Under the pieces are notes generated by a model, which was not told the DNA's origin, did not search any database, and was given only the letters and a program-made list of their open reading frames with translations. Made by a program: the position numbers and the translations under genes. Source: Isosphaera sp. (GTDB lineage: Bacteria; Planctomycetota; Planctomycetia; Gemmatales; Gemmataceae). From it: 64,000 bases of DNA. Of this stretch, positions 16,902 to 25,897 are shown one piece after another. The DNA lies in assembly GCA_013822345.1 (NCBI GenBank), contig PNKH01000015.1, positions 25,956-89,955 on the forward strand, read 5' to 3'. Each line of letters begins with the position of its first letter. The stretch's first letter is position 1.

Positions 16902-19900
16902 CTACCCGCCCGGGAGCTGCCACGGCACGTCCGTCCGGGCGTGCGGCGGGTGGTCGGCGGCCGACATCGCCCCGTACGCCTCCCGCCCGTACTCCCCCAA
17001 CTGCGGCATGCCGGCCAGGTCCAGCGCCGGGTACTCGCGGTAGAAGCAGATGTCGTCCGGCAGCGGGGCGGGCGTCAGCTCCACCCCCGGCAGCACCGCC
17101 GCCGCCAGCGCCCGCAGCTTGTCCCCCGCCTCCCCCGGCGGCACCCCGAACACGTTCACCTCCGCCGGTTGCTCCCCGCCCCGCGTCGTCGTCAGGTCCG
17201 GGGCCGCCTCCCCGAACGCCTCCCCCACCAGCGGCTCCGCGCTCCCGTCCGCCGTCCGGTACCGGAAGAACACCGCCGCCGGGTCCGAGTGGTCCAGCTT
17301 CCCGTCCAGGAACTCCCGCGACCGGGCCAGCAGCAGGTCGCGGAACGGCGGCCCCTTCTCCACCGGCTTCAGGCACACGCTCCCCAACCCCTTGAACTTC
17401 TTCCCGACCTCCCGCTGCAGGGTCTGCTCGAACGACAGCAGGTCCTCCGGGGCCAGCCCGGCCAGGAACCGGTCGGCCGCCTCGTCCAGGTCCTTGCACC
17501 CGTCCGGCAGGATCAGCTTGCCGGCCCCGCCCGCGTCGGCCGGCGGGGCCGCCTTCGCCAGCGCGGCGTGCAACTCGGCCATGCTCCCCCGGCAGAAGTT
17601 GATCTCCCGCAGGTACTCCGGGGCGTTCCCCAGCAGCTTCCGGTACAGCGACAGGCACAGGTCGGTGACGTGCAGCTGTAGCCGCTTCCGCGGGTACACC
17701 CGCAGCAGGTCCAGGATCTCCGCCGCCGCCCCCGCCTTCCGCCCCGGCAGCGCCCCGAACCCGGTCGCCGCGTTCAGCGTCCCGATCACCTGGAACAGCC
17801 GGCCGTAGGCCGCCCGCACCTCCTTGTCCAGGTCCGCCCGCACCGGCTCCAGCGCGTCGACCTGCAGCTTCACCCGGTCGGCGATCTGCCGGACCGCCTC
17901 CTCCGCCCCCGGGATGCGGAACTGCGGCACCTCCAGGAACGTCGCCGCCATCACCGCCACGTGCCCCTCCGCGTCCCGCGTCAGGGCCTCGTACCGGGCG
18001 GTCAGCGGGGCGACCAGCGACCCGGGGGCGTCGCTCTCGCAGTCCGGCTTCCCGACCACCTTGATGAGCGAGTCGAGCACCGCGCACGCCCCGGCCGCGT
18101 CCACCTTCGCGCTCGACGGGGTGCGCGTCCGGAGCGGGTCGATGAACGCGTCGAACACCCGGTCCGGGTCCTCCCGCAGGGCCTCCCGGACCGCCCCGTT
18201 CAGCTCCCCGACCGTCGCCTCGATCCCGAGCCGCCGCTCGTCCCACTGCCCGGCCAGCCACGCCGCGATCGGCTCCCGCAGGTGCGCCGCCTCCTTCGCC
18301 GTCCACCGCTGCACCTGCCGCTGGGCGAACCGCCGGGTCGCCGCCGCCAGCAGCTCCGGCCGCGGCCACGACAGCCGGTACAGGCCGAACGTCTGGCACG
18401 CCGGGCCGGCCGCCGGGCTCGCCGCCCGGCACGCCTCCCGGGCCGCGTCCGCCACCCGCCCGGCCGGGGTCAGGAGCTCGTTGAACAGGGCCCGGGCCGC
18501 CTTCCCGGCGGCCTCCGCCTGGTCCTTCGGGTCGGCCTTCTTCGGCAGCGGCAGCACCGCCACCCGGGCGAACGGGGCGTCCGAGTCGACGACCGCCGCC
18601 TCGGACTTGTCGAACACCGTCTGGTACCGGGTCCGGCGGGCCTGGAAGTGGTGCAACTCGGCCAGCGCGGCGCACGCGTTCCCGAGCGCCGCCCCGCGGG
18701 CCGACGCCTTGTCCGCCGGCGGGACGAAGAACAGCCCGACCACCTCCGGCTTCAGGTACCCGACCTGGCGGAGCTCGTGCCGCAGGAGGAACGCGAGGTC
18801 GAGGAACATCCCCCCGCCGGTCCCCCCGGCCAGCCCGGCGACGACGTACGCCCGCGGCCGGTTCGTCCGCAGCCCGAGCTTGGTCGCCTTCTCGGCCTCG
18901 GCCAGCGGGGCGTCGGAGAGGAACGCCTCGACCTCCTGCCGCACCCGCTGGGCGACCAGCCGGTAGTTGTCGAACAGGGCGAGCCGGCCGAACGCCCGCA
19001 CCCCGCCGGCCGCCCCGGGGTTGCGGGCGAGCTGGTACAGGGTGCCGGGCGGCATCCAGGCGTCGACCGGCGGGAGCGACTCCCGCTGGAGGTAGTGCCC
19101 GGGGCGGTGGAGCCGGGCCAGCACCGCCTCCCGCGGGGCGACCGCCGCCGGGTCGTCCGGCGGGCCCGCCGGGACCGCCTCCGGGTCGGTGTCGACGTAC
19201 AGGACGCGGACGCTCGGCACCCGGTCCGGGTGGCCGTACCGGTCGCGGATCAGCCCCTTCAGGTGCTCGACCGCCCGCTTCCCGGTCGCCCCGACGGCGA
19301 CCACCAGGGCCGGGAACAAGACCCCGTCCCCGGCCTTCTCCGGCGGGGCGATCCCGAGGCTCCCCATCCGCCCGGTCTGGAAGATGGCGGCCCGCTGGAG
19401 GGTGACCGACGGGTTCGACCCGGGCGGCCCCGGGGTGACGAGGCGGGGGCCGAACCCGGGCGGCGGGGGCGGGGTGCGGTCGCCCGCCCCGCCCGGCTTG
19501 ACCAGCGGCGGGAGGGTGCTCGGGTGCGGGGTCTGGGTCCGGGTCAGGACGTTCGGGTCCGGGCCGGGCCGGCCGGGGCCGCCGGGGGCCATCCGGGTGA
19601 CCAGGACCGAATCCGACCCGCGGTCCGCGGCGGCCCGCGGGGCCGGGGTGAGGGCCGGGCCGGCCGGGGCGGGGGTCGGCGGCGGGGCCGCCGGCTGCCC
19701 GGCCTGGCGGAGCGCCCGCACCATCTCGGCGCACGTCGGCCACCGGTCGTCCGGCTTCTTCGCCAGCCCGCGGGCGATGACCGGCTTGTCGGCCGCCGGC
19801 AGGGCGGCGAGGTCGGGCGCCCCGTTGATGTGCTGCATCAGCAGCTGGCGGGTGTTCGACCCGTTGAACGGCCGGGTCCCGGTGAGCAGCTCCTGGAAGA

Positions 19901-20525
19901 CGATGGCGAGGCTGTACTGGTCGGAGAAGCGGGAGATCCAGCCCTCGAACGTCTCCGGGGCGGCGTACACCGGGGTGACCCCGCCGGTGACCGTGGCCCG
20001 GACGCCCTCGAGCACCTTCGCCAGCCCGAAGTCGGCGACCTTGACGTGGTTGTGGACCAGGAACAGGTTCTGCGGCTTGATGTCGAGGTGCTGGATCTGG
20101 TAGTGCCCGTTCATCAGGTCGAGGGCTTCGGCCGCCTCCTCCAGGTAGCGGAGGAGTTCTTCCCGCGGCACCCCCTGCAGCCCCTGGTTGCGGCACTCCT
20201 TGAACCGGTCCCACAGGTTGCGGTCGGCCAGCTCCATCACGATAATGAGCTGGCCGTCGATCGCGTCGTACCGCTCCAGGGACAGGATGTACGGGTGGCG
20301 GATGTCCCGGACCCGCTTCAGCGCCTTCAGCTCCTGCTCGGCCGGCCGGCTCTCCTCGTCCATCGCGTCGAGGTCGCCGAACACGAACTTGGCGGCCTTG
20401 AGCAACCCCCCGGGGGCCTCGACCTTCCACACCTCGCCGAACCCGCCGCGGCCGAGGCGCTCGATCAGCCGGTACCCCTTGAGCGGGCCGGGCAGTTCCT
20501 CGTGGCTGACCAGACGGACCGGCAT
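16902..20525 (-). CDS. Protein kinase fused to a tubulin/FtsZ-like GTPase region (copy B)
   Basis: Paralog of copy A, 1207 residues. Kinase region 18-272: GRGGFG loop (25-30), AAK lysine 46, HLDIKPQN (146-153), DFG (165-167) and a conserved TPVYAAPETFEGW segment. A Pro/Gly/Thr-rich linker of about 125 residues (275-400) is longer than in A. The tubulin-like region opens with VVAVGATG (408-415), has LYVDTDPEA (442-450) and the GTPase signature GLAGGTGGG (564-572) followed by FLDLAF. The 600-residue C-terminal part aligns by eye with copy A at LLPPG/LILPDG and in the final 'YREYPA.. ..LPQLG' block. The start MPVRLVSHEE was chosen by matching copy A. The gene diverges from an ASCH protein gene. 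Two paralogs of unequal linker length within 9 kb suggest a heteromeric pair. Confidence 0.8.
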   Translation of the reverse strand: MPVRLVSHEELPGPLKGYRLIERLGRGGFGEVWKVEAPGGLLKAAKFVFGDLDAMDEESRPAEQELKALKRVRDIRHPYILSLERYDAIDGQLIIVMELADRNLWDRFKECRNQGLQGVPREELLRYLEEAAEALDLMNGHYQIQHLDIKPQNLFLVHNHVKVADFGLAKVLEGVRATVTGGVTPVYAAPETFEGWISRFSDQYSLAIVFQELLTGTRPFNGSNTRQLLMQHINGAPDLAALPAADKPVIARGLAKKPDDRWPTCAEMVRALRQAGQPAAPPPTPAPAGPALTPAPRAAADRGSDSVLVTRMAPGGPGRPGPDPNVLTRTQTPHPSTLPPLVKPGGAGDRTPPPPPGFGPRLVTPGPPGSNPSVTLQRAAIFQTGRMGSLGIAPPEKAGDGVLFPALVVAVGATGKRAVEHLKGLIRDRYGHPDRVPSVRVLYVDTDPEAVPAGPPDDPAAVAPREAVLARLHRPGHYLQRESLPPVDAWMPPGTLYQLARNPGAAGGVRAFGRLALFDNYRLVAQRVRQEVEAFLSDAPLAEAEKATKLGLRTNRPRAYVVAGLAGGTGGGMFLDLAFLLRHELRQVGYLKPEVVGLFFVPPADKASARGAALGNACAALAELHHFQARRTRYQTVFDKSEAAVVDSDAPFARVAVLPLPKKADPKDQAEAAGKAARALFNELLTPAGRVADAAREACRAASPAAGPACQTFGLYRLSWPRPELLAAATRRFAQRQVQRWTAKEAAHLREPIAAWLAGQWDERRLGIEATVGELNGAVREALREDPDRVFDAFIDPLRTRTPSSAKVDAAGACAVLDSLIKVVGKPDCESDAPGSLVAPLTARYEALTRDAEGHVAVMAATFLEVPQFRIPGAEEAVRQIADRVKLQVDALEPVRADLDKEVRAAYGRLFQVIGTLNAATGFGALPGRKAGAAAEILDLLRVYPRKRLQLHVTDLCLSLYRKLLGNAPEYLREINFCRGSMAELHAALAKAAPPADAGGAGKLILPDGCKDLDEAADRFLAGLAPEDLLSFEQTLQREVGKKFKGLGSVCLKPVEKGPPFRDLLLARSREFLDGKLDHSDPAAVFFRYRTADGSAEPLVGEAFGEAAPDLTTTRGGEQPAEVNVFGVPPGEAGDKLRALAAAVLPGVELTPAPLPDDICFYREYPALDLAGMPQLGEYGREAYGAMSAADHPPHARTDVPWQLPGG

Positions 20526-20633
20526 CGGTGGGCCGCCGGGGGACGGGGACCTGGTGCGGGGCGTGGCGGGCGCGCGGGCGCCCGGCTGGGGTTTCACCAC
20601 ATCCTTAGTTCAGGGCCGGGGGTTAAGCAAACC

Positions 20634-21089
20634 ATGACCCCCCCCGTGAGCCCCGGCGGGAATCCCACGCCGCCGCCGGAGCGGTGGGTGGCGCTGTCGG
20701 TCCGGCAGCCGTGGGCGGCGCTGCTGGTGGCCGGGGTGAAGACGGTCGAGGTGCGGACGTGGCCGACCCGGCGGCGCGGGCCGGTGCTGATCCACGCCGG
20801 CCGGCTCCCGGACGAGCGCCCGGACGGGTGGGCCCTGCTCGACACCCCGGAGTTGCGCGCCTGGGTCGGGCTCGGCGGCGGGGTGATCGGGGTCGCGGAC
20901 CTGGTGGACTGCGTCCGGTACGATACCGCCGAGGCGTTCGCGGCGGCGGAGGCCGAGCACCGCAACCCGCCGGACTGGTTCCGCCCGCCGCGGCTGTACG
21001 GGTTCGCGTTCCGCAACCCCCGGCCGGTCGCGTTCCGGCCGTTCACCGGCCAGACGTTCTTCTTCCCGGTGGAACCGGCCGCCGGGTGA
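20634..21089 (+). CDS. ASCH-domain protein
   Basis: A 151-residue protein whose core LSVRQPWAALLVAGVKTVE followed by VRTWPT is the ASCH fold signature (strand, Q-P-W, then GxKxxExR). ASCH domains are RNA-binding or nuclease modules related to PUA; some act in translation or RNA processing, others hydrolyse modified nucleosides. The remaining motifs, VLIHAGR, GGGVIGVADLVDC and the late FRNPRPV, agree with a complete domain. A Pro-rich 15-residue N-terminus may be disordered. ATG 20634 gives a product that begins before the ASCH core. No operon partner; it is divergent from kinase-tubulin copy B with 108 bases between. Confidence 0.85.
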   Translation: MTPPVSPGGNPTPPPERWVALSVRQPWAALLVAGVKTVEVRTWPTRRRGPVLIHAGRLPDERPDGWALLDTPELRAWVGLGGGVIGVADLVDCVRYDTAEAFAAAEAEHRNPPDWFRPPRLYGFAFRNPRPVAFRPFTGQTFFFPVEPAAG

Positions 21090-21120
21090 GCCCCGGGGTC
21101 GGTGGCGGGCCGGTGCCTGC

Positions 21121-21273
21121 CCCTCGCCCCCGACAGGGGGAGAGGGCGGTGAGGACCGCAGGTCCGAGCCGGGTGAGGGGGAAGAGCTACCCGGTTCCAG
21201 GGGTGCGTCCCTCCCCCTCACCCGGCCGGTCGCTCCGCTCCCGGCCGCCCTCTCCCCCTGTCGGGGGCGAGGG
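21121..21273. repeat. Perfect 29-bp inverted repeat, intergenic
   Basis: Arms 21121-21149 and 21245-21273 are exactly complementary (29 bp). A second inner inverted pair built on GGGTGAGGGG/CCCCTCACCC lies between them. It sits between the convergent ASCH and di-heme genes and could fold into a large cruciform; it shares the CCCTC/GAGGG edge motif with the elements at 7838 and 49161. Confidence 0.85.
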
Positions 21274-21298
21274 GGAAGACCAAGACCCCGGCCGGCGG

Positions 21299-23245
21299 TC
21301 AATCCTCCCCGTTGCGGTAGCCGGTCCGCCGCGGGGCCGGGTCGATCACGTCCGGGAACCCGTCCCGGTCGGTGTCCCGCAGGTACTCCAGCCCCAGCCC
21401 GTACGCGTCCGGGATGTTGGTCAGGGCGAGCGACAGGAGCCGGTCCCCGCGGACCCCGACCACCGGCCCCTCGATCCGTCCCGGCACCCGGAACAGCCAC
21501 TCCGGGTTCATCCGCTCCACCCCGGTGTCCTTCCCGGCGACCACGAACCGCTCGCCGACCTTCCCGTCGCCGTCCACGTCGCACGGCACCCGCTCGGTCG
21601 GGTACAGGACGAGGCTTTCCAGGAAGTCCAGCACCCGCCGGCGGTCCCGCTCCGGCAGCTTCGTGTACGCGGTGCGGGCGGCCAGCGCCTCCCCGCCGTG
21701 CCGGCGGATCACGTCGTCCAGGCCCAGGCTCGCCCCGTCGTGGCCGTACGGCGCGGTGTGGGCGACGCCCCACAGCGGCGGGGTCCGCCACCGCTTCACC
21801 ACCGACCCGTCGAACTGCACCTGGTAGAACGCCTCGCCGACGTCGTGGTACTTGAAGTCGCTGTAGATCCCGCGGACCGTGTACGCCCCGCGCCGCGGGA
21901 CCGTCAGCCCGTTCTTCCGGTCCGCGAGCGACACCAGCCTCCCCTCCAGCCGGCCGGCGGACTCGCTGAACGCCACCGGCAGGTCGAAGAACCGGCGGTC
22001 CCCGTCGTACCGGCGGGTGTAGTCGCGGTTCTTCGGGTCGGCGGCGTGGAGGTGCCAGTCCGGGACGTGGCACGTCGCGCACCCGGCCGTGGTGAACAAC
22101 TCCTCCCCGCGGCGGACGGCCGGCGTCACCCGCCCGCGGCCGGGGGCCGGGTGGTTCAGCAGGTACCACTCGGCGAGGTCGAGGTCGCCCTCGGTGATCT
22201 CCTCGCAGTACCCGTCCCGGTCCGGGTCGTCCTTGCTGATCCCGGTCTTCCCGCGGGCCGCCCCGCGGTCCTTCCCGGCTGCGGTCACGCACTGCAGCGC
22301 CCCGGCGTTCGACACCCGGGCGAACCCGTCCCCGTCCGGGTCGTCGAGGGTGGTCGGGTCGCACGCCTGGAGCCCGGAGTGGATGTCGAACGGGGTGGCG
22401 GTGAACGCCCGGATTGTCGGCGACACCGGCGGGCGGAACGGCAGGTACAGGTGCCCGAACCCGAACGCCTGGAACTCCACCGTGTACCCGGCCACCCCCG
22501 GGAACTTCAGGCTGTCGGCGAACGCGATCCGCTTCCCGGCCTTGTCCACGTACATCGGGGTGAACACCGGGTTCAGGTCCGGCCGGCCGTCCCCGTCGGC
22601 GTCGTCGAAGCTCCCGTAGTCGACCGCGTGGCGCGGGCCGTCGACCCCGTCCGGCAGCGTGTTGAGGACGCACCGCGGGGCGGCCTTCATCTCCGCCCGG
22701 CTGACCCACCCGTCGCGGTTCGCGTCGGCGAGGGCGAGGGCCTTGAGCCGGGTCTGCAACCCGATCATCTCGACCAGGCCGGCGCCGAACATGTGCGGGG
22801 TGTTGCGGCCCTCGGCCCCGTTCTTCGGGATGGTCGCCCCGGCCCCGCCGTCCCGGTACGGGGTGTTGTGGCACACCCCGCACGAGTTGGCGTGCGACCG
22901 GGACATCATCTTGCTGGCCCCGTCGGCGAGGAGCGGGCCGTCGAGTTTGCCGGCGTCCCCGTACACCCCGTCCCGGTCGCGGAACTCCCGCTGGGTGAGC
23001 GCCCACCCCCACTTGTACCCGAGCCACGGGTCGGCCTGCTGGAGGTACATCGACCCGCCGGCCTGGCCCGGGTCGGTGGTGTGGACGACCCGGACGCGGG
23101 GGATCTTGATCGACAGCCCGGTCAGGTCGCGCGGGGCGTCGATCGGGTCGTCGGTGGAGGTGCCCGGCCGCTCCCCGACCTGGGCCGGGAGGCCGCTCAG
23201 GACGCCGAGAAGAAGCGCGACGGCCGCGACCCCGTACCGCTGCAT
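21299..23245 (-). CDS. Di-heme oxidoreductase (cytochrome c peroxidase-like, DUF1111 family)
   Basis: Exported c-type cytochrome of 648 residues. After a signal peptide (MQRYGVAAVALLLGVLSG) there are two heme-binding sites: CGVCH about residue 122 and CATCH about residue 392. The closing segment SDFKYHDVGEAFYQ and WGVAHTAPYGHDG fits the di-heme 'thiol oxidoreductase' family, which transfers electrons in the periplasm; the true substrate is not known. Between and after the hemes are six acidic loops of the DxDxDG type (DANRDGWVS, DADGDGRPD, DPDGDGFAR, DPDRDGYCE, DVDGDGKVG, DTDRDGFPD), likely calcium-binding. ATG 23245 is preceded by AGGAGAAA; a start 13 codons upstream lacks this and delays the signal peptide. 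It is downstream of, and co-oriented with, the DUF2330 gene. Confidence 0.88.
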   Translation of the reverse strand: MQRYGVAAVALLLGVLSGLPAQVGERPGTSTDDPIDAPRDLTGLSIKIPRVRVVHTTDPGQAGGSMYLQQADPWLGYKWGWALTQREFRDRDGVYGDAGKLDGPLLADGASKMMSRSHANSCGVCHNTPYRDGGAGATIPKNGAEGRNTPHMFGAGLVEMIGLQTRLKALALADANRDGWVSRAEMKAAPRCVLNTLPDGVDGPRHAVDYGSFDDADGDGRPDLNPVFTPMYVDKAGKRIAFADSLKFPGVAGYTVEFQAFGFGHLYLPFRPPVSPTIRAFTATPFDIHSGLQACDPTTLDDPDGDGFARVSNAGALQCVTAAGKDRGAARGKTGISKDDPDRDGYCEEITEGDLDLAEWYLLNHPAPGRGRVTPAVRRGEELFTTAGCATCHVPDWHLHAADPKNRDYTRRYDGDRRFFDLPVAFSESAGRLEGRLVSLADRKNGLTVPRRGAYTVRGIYSDFKYHDVGEAFYQVQFDGSVVKRWRTPPLWGVAHTAPYGHDGASLGLDDVIRRHGGEALAARTAYTKLPERDRRRVLDFLESLVLYPTERVPCDVDGDGKVGERFVVAGKDTGVERMNPEWLFRVPGRIEGPVVGVRGDRLLSLALTNIPDAYGLGLEYLRDTDRDGFPDVIDPAPRRTGYRNGED

Positions 23246-23369
23246 GGCGTTTCTCCTGGACCGCGGCCGTCCCGGCCGCACCACCGGTCCGGCGCGGGGA
23301 CCGTTCGAGATCGACCGCCGGCGTCTCGGGCGGGACGACGGGGAGCGGCCGGGACGGCCGCGCTCCAGG

Positions 23370-24572
23370 TCACGGGGGCGAGGTCGGGAGGATGGAGACG
23401 TACTCCATGTCGTCGTCCGCGTCCCCGATCCGGGCCCGGACGAACTCCAGGTCGTCGCCCATCTCGGCCTTCGTGAACACCTTCCGGAACTTGGTCACGA
23501 ACTGCCCCTTCTTGACGTGCCCCTTGAGGATCTTCAGCTTGTCCACGTCCTCCTTCGGGGCCTCCCGGTTGTACTTCGTCGTCCCGTCGAGCACCCCGAG
23601 GTCGTGGTCGGTGATCTTCCGGGCCCACTCCAGGGTCGCCGGCTCGACCCCCTTCTGCCGGAGCTGCTGCACCTTCCGGGCGAACTCCTGCGCCTTCGGG
23701 TCGGTCACCTTCCGCCACGCCTTCTCGGCCTCGGTCAGCTTCTCCGGGACGGCGAACCCGGCCGCCTGGGACCACATCGGGGCGAACGTCCACTGGTACG
23801 ACAGGTCGCCGACCAGGTCCAGCTTGTGCGGGGCCTGGACGTAGAACAGAGCCTCGGTCTTGTCCTTCACCGAGATCTGGGTGATCCGGAGCGGGTAGAC
23901 GAGCTTCTCGGACGGGAAGGTGAACCGGGTCGGGGTGACCTCGCCGAGGTAGCTCCCGTCCTGATTCCGCTTCATCTGCTGGGTGTCGATCTTCATCACC
24001 GTGAAGAACCACTTCTTCCCGACGTAGAACCCGAGCGTCGCCTCGTCCCCGGCGTACTTGTACCCGTTGTCCTTCAGCCAGGTGTACAGGTCGTCGGCCC
24101 GCTCGGCGGTGATGACCTTGTAGTCCAGCGACCCGACCACCCCGGCCTCCAGCACCTTCACGGTGGACGGGGCCTTCTTCGGCACCGGCGCGCCGCCCGC
24201 CCGCGGGTCCACCGCGGCGCCCAGGGCGAACTGGTTGCGGAAGTTCTTGTACTTGTCGAGGTCCATCGGCTCGAGGATGGTGAACACCGCGAGGGTCTTG
24301 AAGAAGTCGCGGGGCATCTCGTCGAGCTTCGGCTTGCCGGGGGTCGGGATGACCATCCCGAAGTCCTGGGCGTTCCCCTCGAACCGCGGCTGGACGGTGA
24401 ACGTCTCGACCTTTTCGACCGGGTCCCAGGTGAGGAACGCCTTCTGGCCCGGCTGGAGCACGTCCTTGTCCTTGGCCGAGAAGTAGCAGCAGGCGGCGTC
24501 CGCCGGCGGGGGCACCGCCGCGACCGCGGCCGCCAACCCGACCAGTCCGGCGCCGAGCATCGTCCGTCGCAT
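23370..24572 (-). CDS. DUF2330 exported protein
   Basis: A 400-residue protein with a signal peptide (MRRTMLGAGLVGLAAAVAAV, cleavage near ADA-ACC). The mature start CCYFSAKDKDVLQPGQKAF and MVIPTPGKP are typical of the DUF2330 family, secreted proteins of unknown function found in bacteria that carry eukaryote-like surface systems. A late FARKVQQLRQKGVEP and the central VGKKWFFTVMKID are family-like blocks. A paired cysteine (ACCYF) directly after the signal sequence could be structural or lipid-linked. ATG 24572 has Shine-Dalgarno GGGAGGA at suitable spacing. The gene is followed 124 bases later by the di-heme oxidoreductase, so the two may be one unit. Confidence 0.85.
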   Translation of the reverse strand: MRRTMLGAGLVGLAAAVAAVPPPADAACCYFSAKDKDVLQPGQKAFLTWDPVEKVETFTVQPRFEGNAQDFGMVIPTPGKPKLDEMPRDFFKTLAVFTILEPMDLDKYKNFRNQFALGAAVDPRAGGAPVPKKAPSTVKVLEAGVVGSLDYKVITAERADDLYTWLKDNGYKYAGDEATLGFYVGKKWFFTVMKIDTQQMKRNQDGSYLGEVTPTRFTFPSEKLVYPLRITQISVKDKTEALFYVQAPHKLDLVGDLSYQWTFAPMWSQAAGFAVPEKLTEAEKAWRKVTDPKAQEFARKVQQLRQKGVEPATLEWARKITDHDLGVLDGTTKYNREAPKEDVDKLKILKGHVKKGQFVTKFRKVFTKAEMGDDLEFVRARIGDADDDMEYVSILPTSPP

Positions 24573-24755
24573 GACCCGATCCTCCCGGGGAAGGGACACC
24601 GCGGGCGCAGTGTACCCGATCCGACGGCCGGCGGGGCGGTGCCGTTTGTAACATCCGGCGACCGGCGCTGCTCTTGCCGGCCGCGGGGGAAACGGGGAAA
24701 CTGTCTGCCGTGCCGGGCGCGGCCCCCGGTTTCCAAGCGGAAGGATCCCCCTGTC

Positions 24756-25454
24756 ATGAGCGGCACCCCCGGACTACTGGTCAGCGTGCGGTCGGCGGAC
24801 GAGGCGGCGGCGGCGCTGGCCGGCGGGGCCGACCTGGTCGACGTGAAGGAGCCGAACAAGGGGCCGCTGGCCCCGGCCGAGGCGGAGGTGGTGGCGGCGG
24901 TCATCGCCGCGGTCGGCGGGCGGGTGCCGGTCAGCGCCGCGCTCGGGGAGTGGTCGCCGAACGCCCTGACCGACGCCCACTGGCACCTCGAACTGAAGCT
25001 CGACTACGTGAAGTGGGGGCTGGCCGGGTACCCGCCGGTCGTCGGGTGGGGCGAAGACCTGCTCGACACCCGCCGGCAGCTGCCGCCCGGGATGGAGATG
25101 GTGGCGGTGGCGTACGCCGACTGGGAGCGGGCGAAGTCGGTCCCGCCGGCCGAGCTGGCGAAGTTCGCGAAGCGGTTCCGGTTCAAGGCGTTCCTCCTCG
25201 ACACCTGGGGGAAGGACGGGAAGACGCTGTTCGACTTCGCCCCGCCGGCGGCGGTGTCGGACCTGGTGGACAGCCTGAGGCGGGGCGGGGTGACGGTGGC
25301 GGTCGGCGGGTCGCTGCGGCCGGAGCACGCCGGGCAGTTGGGGGCGGCCCCGGACTACTTCGCGGTCCGGACGTCGGCGTGCGCCGCCGGGAAGCGGACC
25401 GGGGTGGTCGACGAGGCCCGGGTGCGGAAGTGGAAAGAGGCGCTCGCGGGGTGA
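24756..25454 (+). CDS. mfnB: (5-formylfuran-3-yl)methyl phosphate synthase, MfnB-like
   Basis: TIM-barrel lyase of 232 residues from the family formerly DUF556. MfnB condenses two glyceraldehyde-3-phosphate molecules to the furan precursor of methanofuran. Signature blocks: LLVSVRSADEA, then GADLVDVKEPNKGPL with the catalytic-type lysine (Lys31), VSAALGEW, VKWGLAG, FLLDTWGKDGKTLFDF and VAVGGSLRPEHA, followed by DYFAVRTSACAAGKR. In planctomycetes and methylotrophs this enzyme supplies the methanofuran analogue of the tetrahydromethanopterin-linked C1 pathway; no other gene of that pathway is in the window. The ATG at 24756 follows AAGGAT. The next gene begins four bases after its stop. Confidence 0.88.
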   Translation: MSGTPGLLVSVRSADEAAAALAGGADLVDVKEPNKGPLAPAEAEVVAAVIAAVGGRVPVSAALGEWSPNALTDAHWHLELKLDYVKWGLAGYPPVVGWGEDLLDTRRQLPPGMEMVAVAYADWERAKSVPPAELAKFAKRFRFKAFLLDTWGKDGKTLFDFAPPAAVSDLVDSLRRGGVTVAVGGSLRPEHAGQLGAAPDYFAVRTSACAAGKRTGVVDEARVRKWKEALAG

Positions 25455-25457
25455 GGC

Positions 25458-25883
25458 GTGGACCCGTTCCTGGACCTGGTGGTCGAAGCCCTGAACCTGA
25501 CGCACCCGCGGTTCGCCGGGCCGGACCGGGCGGCGTTCGTGCGGGAGCTGTACCACCAGTTCCGCAAGCTGTGGGACAAGGCGCTGCCGGTGCGGCTCGG
25601 CCTCGGGCACGTGCTCGTCCGCCCCGACCCGGACCTGTCGCCGCACCCGGAACTGGTGTTCTGGCGGCTCGGCGAGGGCGGCGGGGCGGACCGCCGGCTC
25701 GGGGCGGTGTCGGTGGCGTTCGGGCCGGACGCCGGCGAGGCGGTCGGGGCGCTGACCGCGGCCCGTGAGGCGGGTTACCCGCACGCGGTGCTGGTGGCGG
25801 TCGGGGCGGGCGGCCCGGCGGCACCCGGGTTGACGACCGTCGCGTTCGACCCGGCCCGGTGGCAGGTGGTGTCGCCCGCGTGA
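25458..25883 (+). CDS. Conserved-looking hypothetical protein downstream of mfnB
   Basis: Not recognised. A 141-residue soluble protein starting at GTG four bases after the mfnB stop codon, so almost certainly cotranscribed and probably coupled to it. The N-terminus MDPFLDLVVEALNLTHPRF and FVRELYHQFRKLWDKAL are helical; the central HPELVFWRLGE and LGAVSVAFGP suggest a sheet, and the end (PHAVLVAVGAGG) looks like a Rossmann-type strand-loop. The shape resembles small nuclease or nucleotide-binding folds, but no catalytic motif can be named. A role related to the C1-cofactor enzyme is possible only by position. Confidence 0.7.
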   Translation: MDPFLDLVVEALNLTHPRFAGPDRAAFVRELYHQFRKLWDKALPVRLGLGHVLVRPDPDLSPHPELVFWRLGEGGGADRRLGAVSVAFGPDAGEAVGALTAAREAGYPHAVLVAVGAGGPAAPGLTTVAFDPARWQVVSPA

Positions 25884-25897
25884 CCCGGAGGGGAGTC

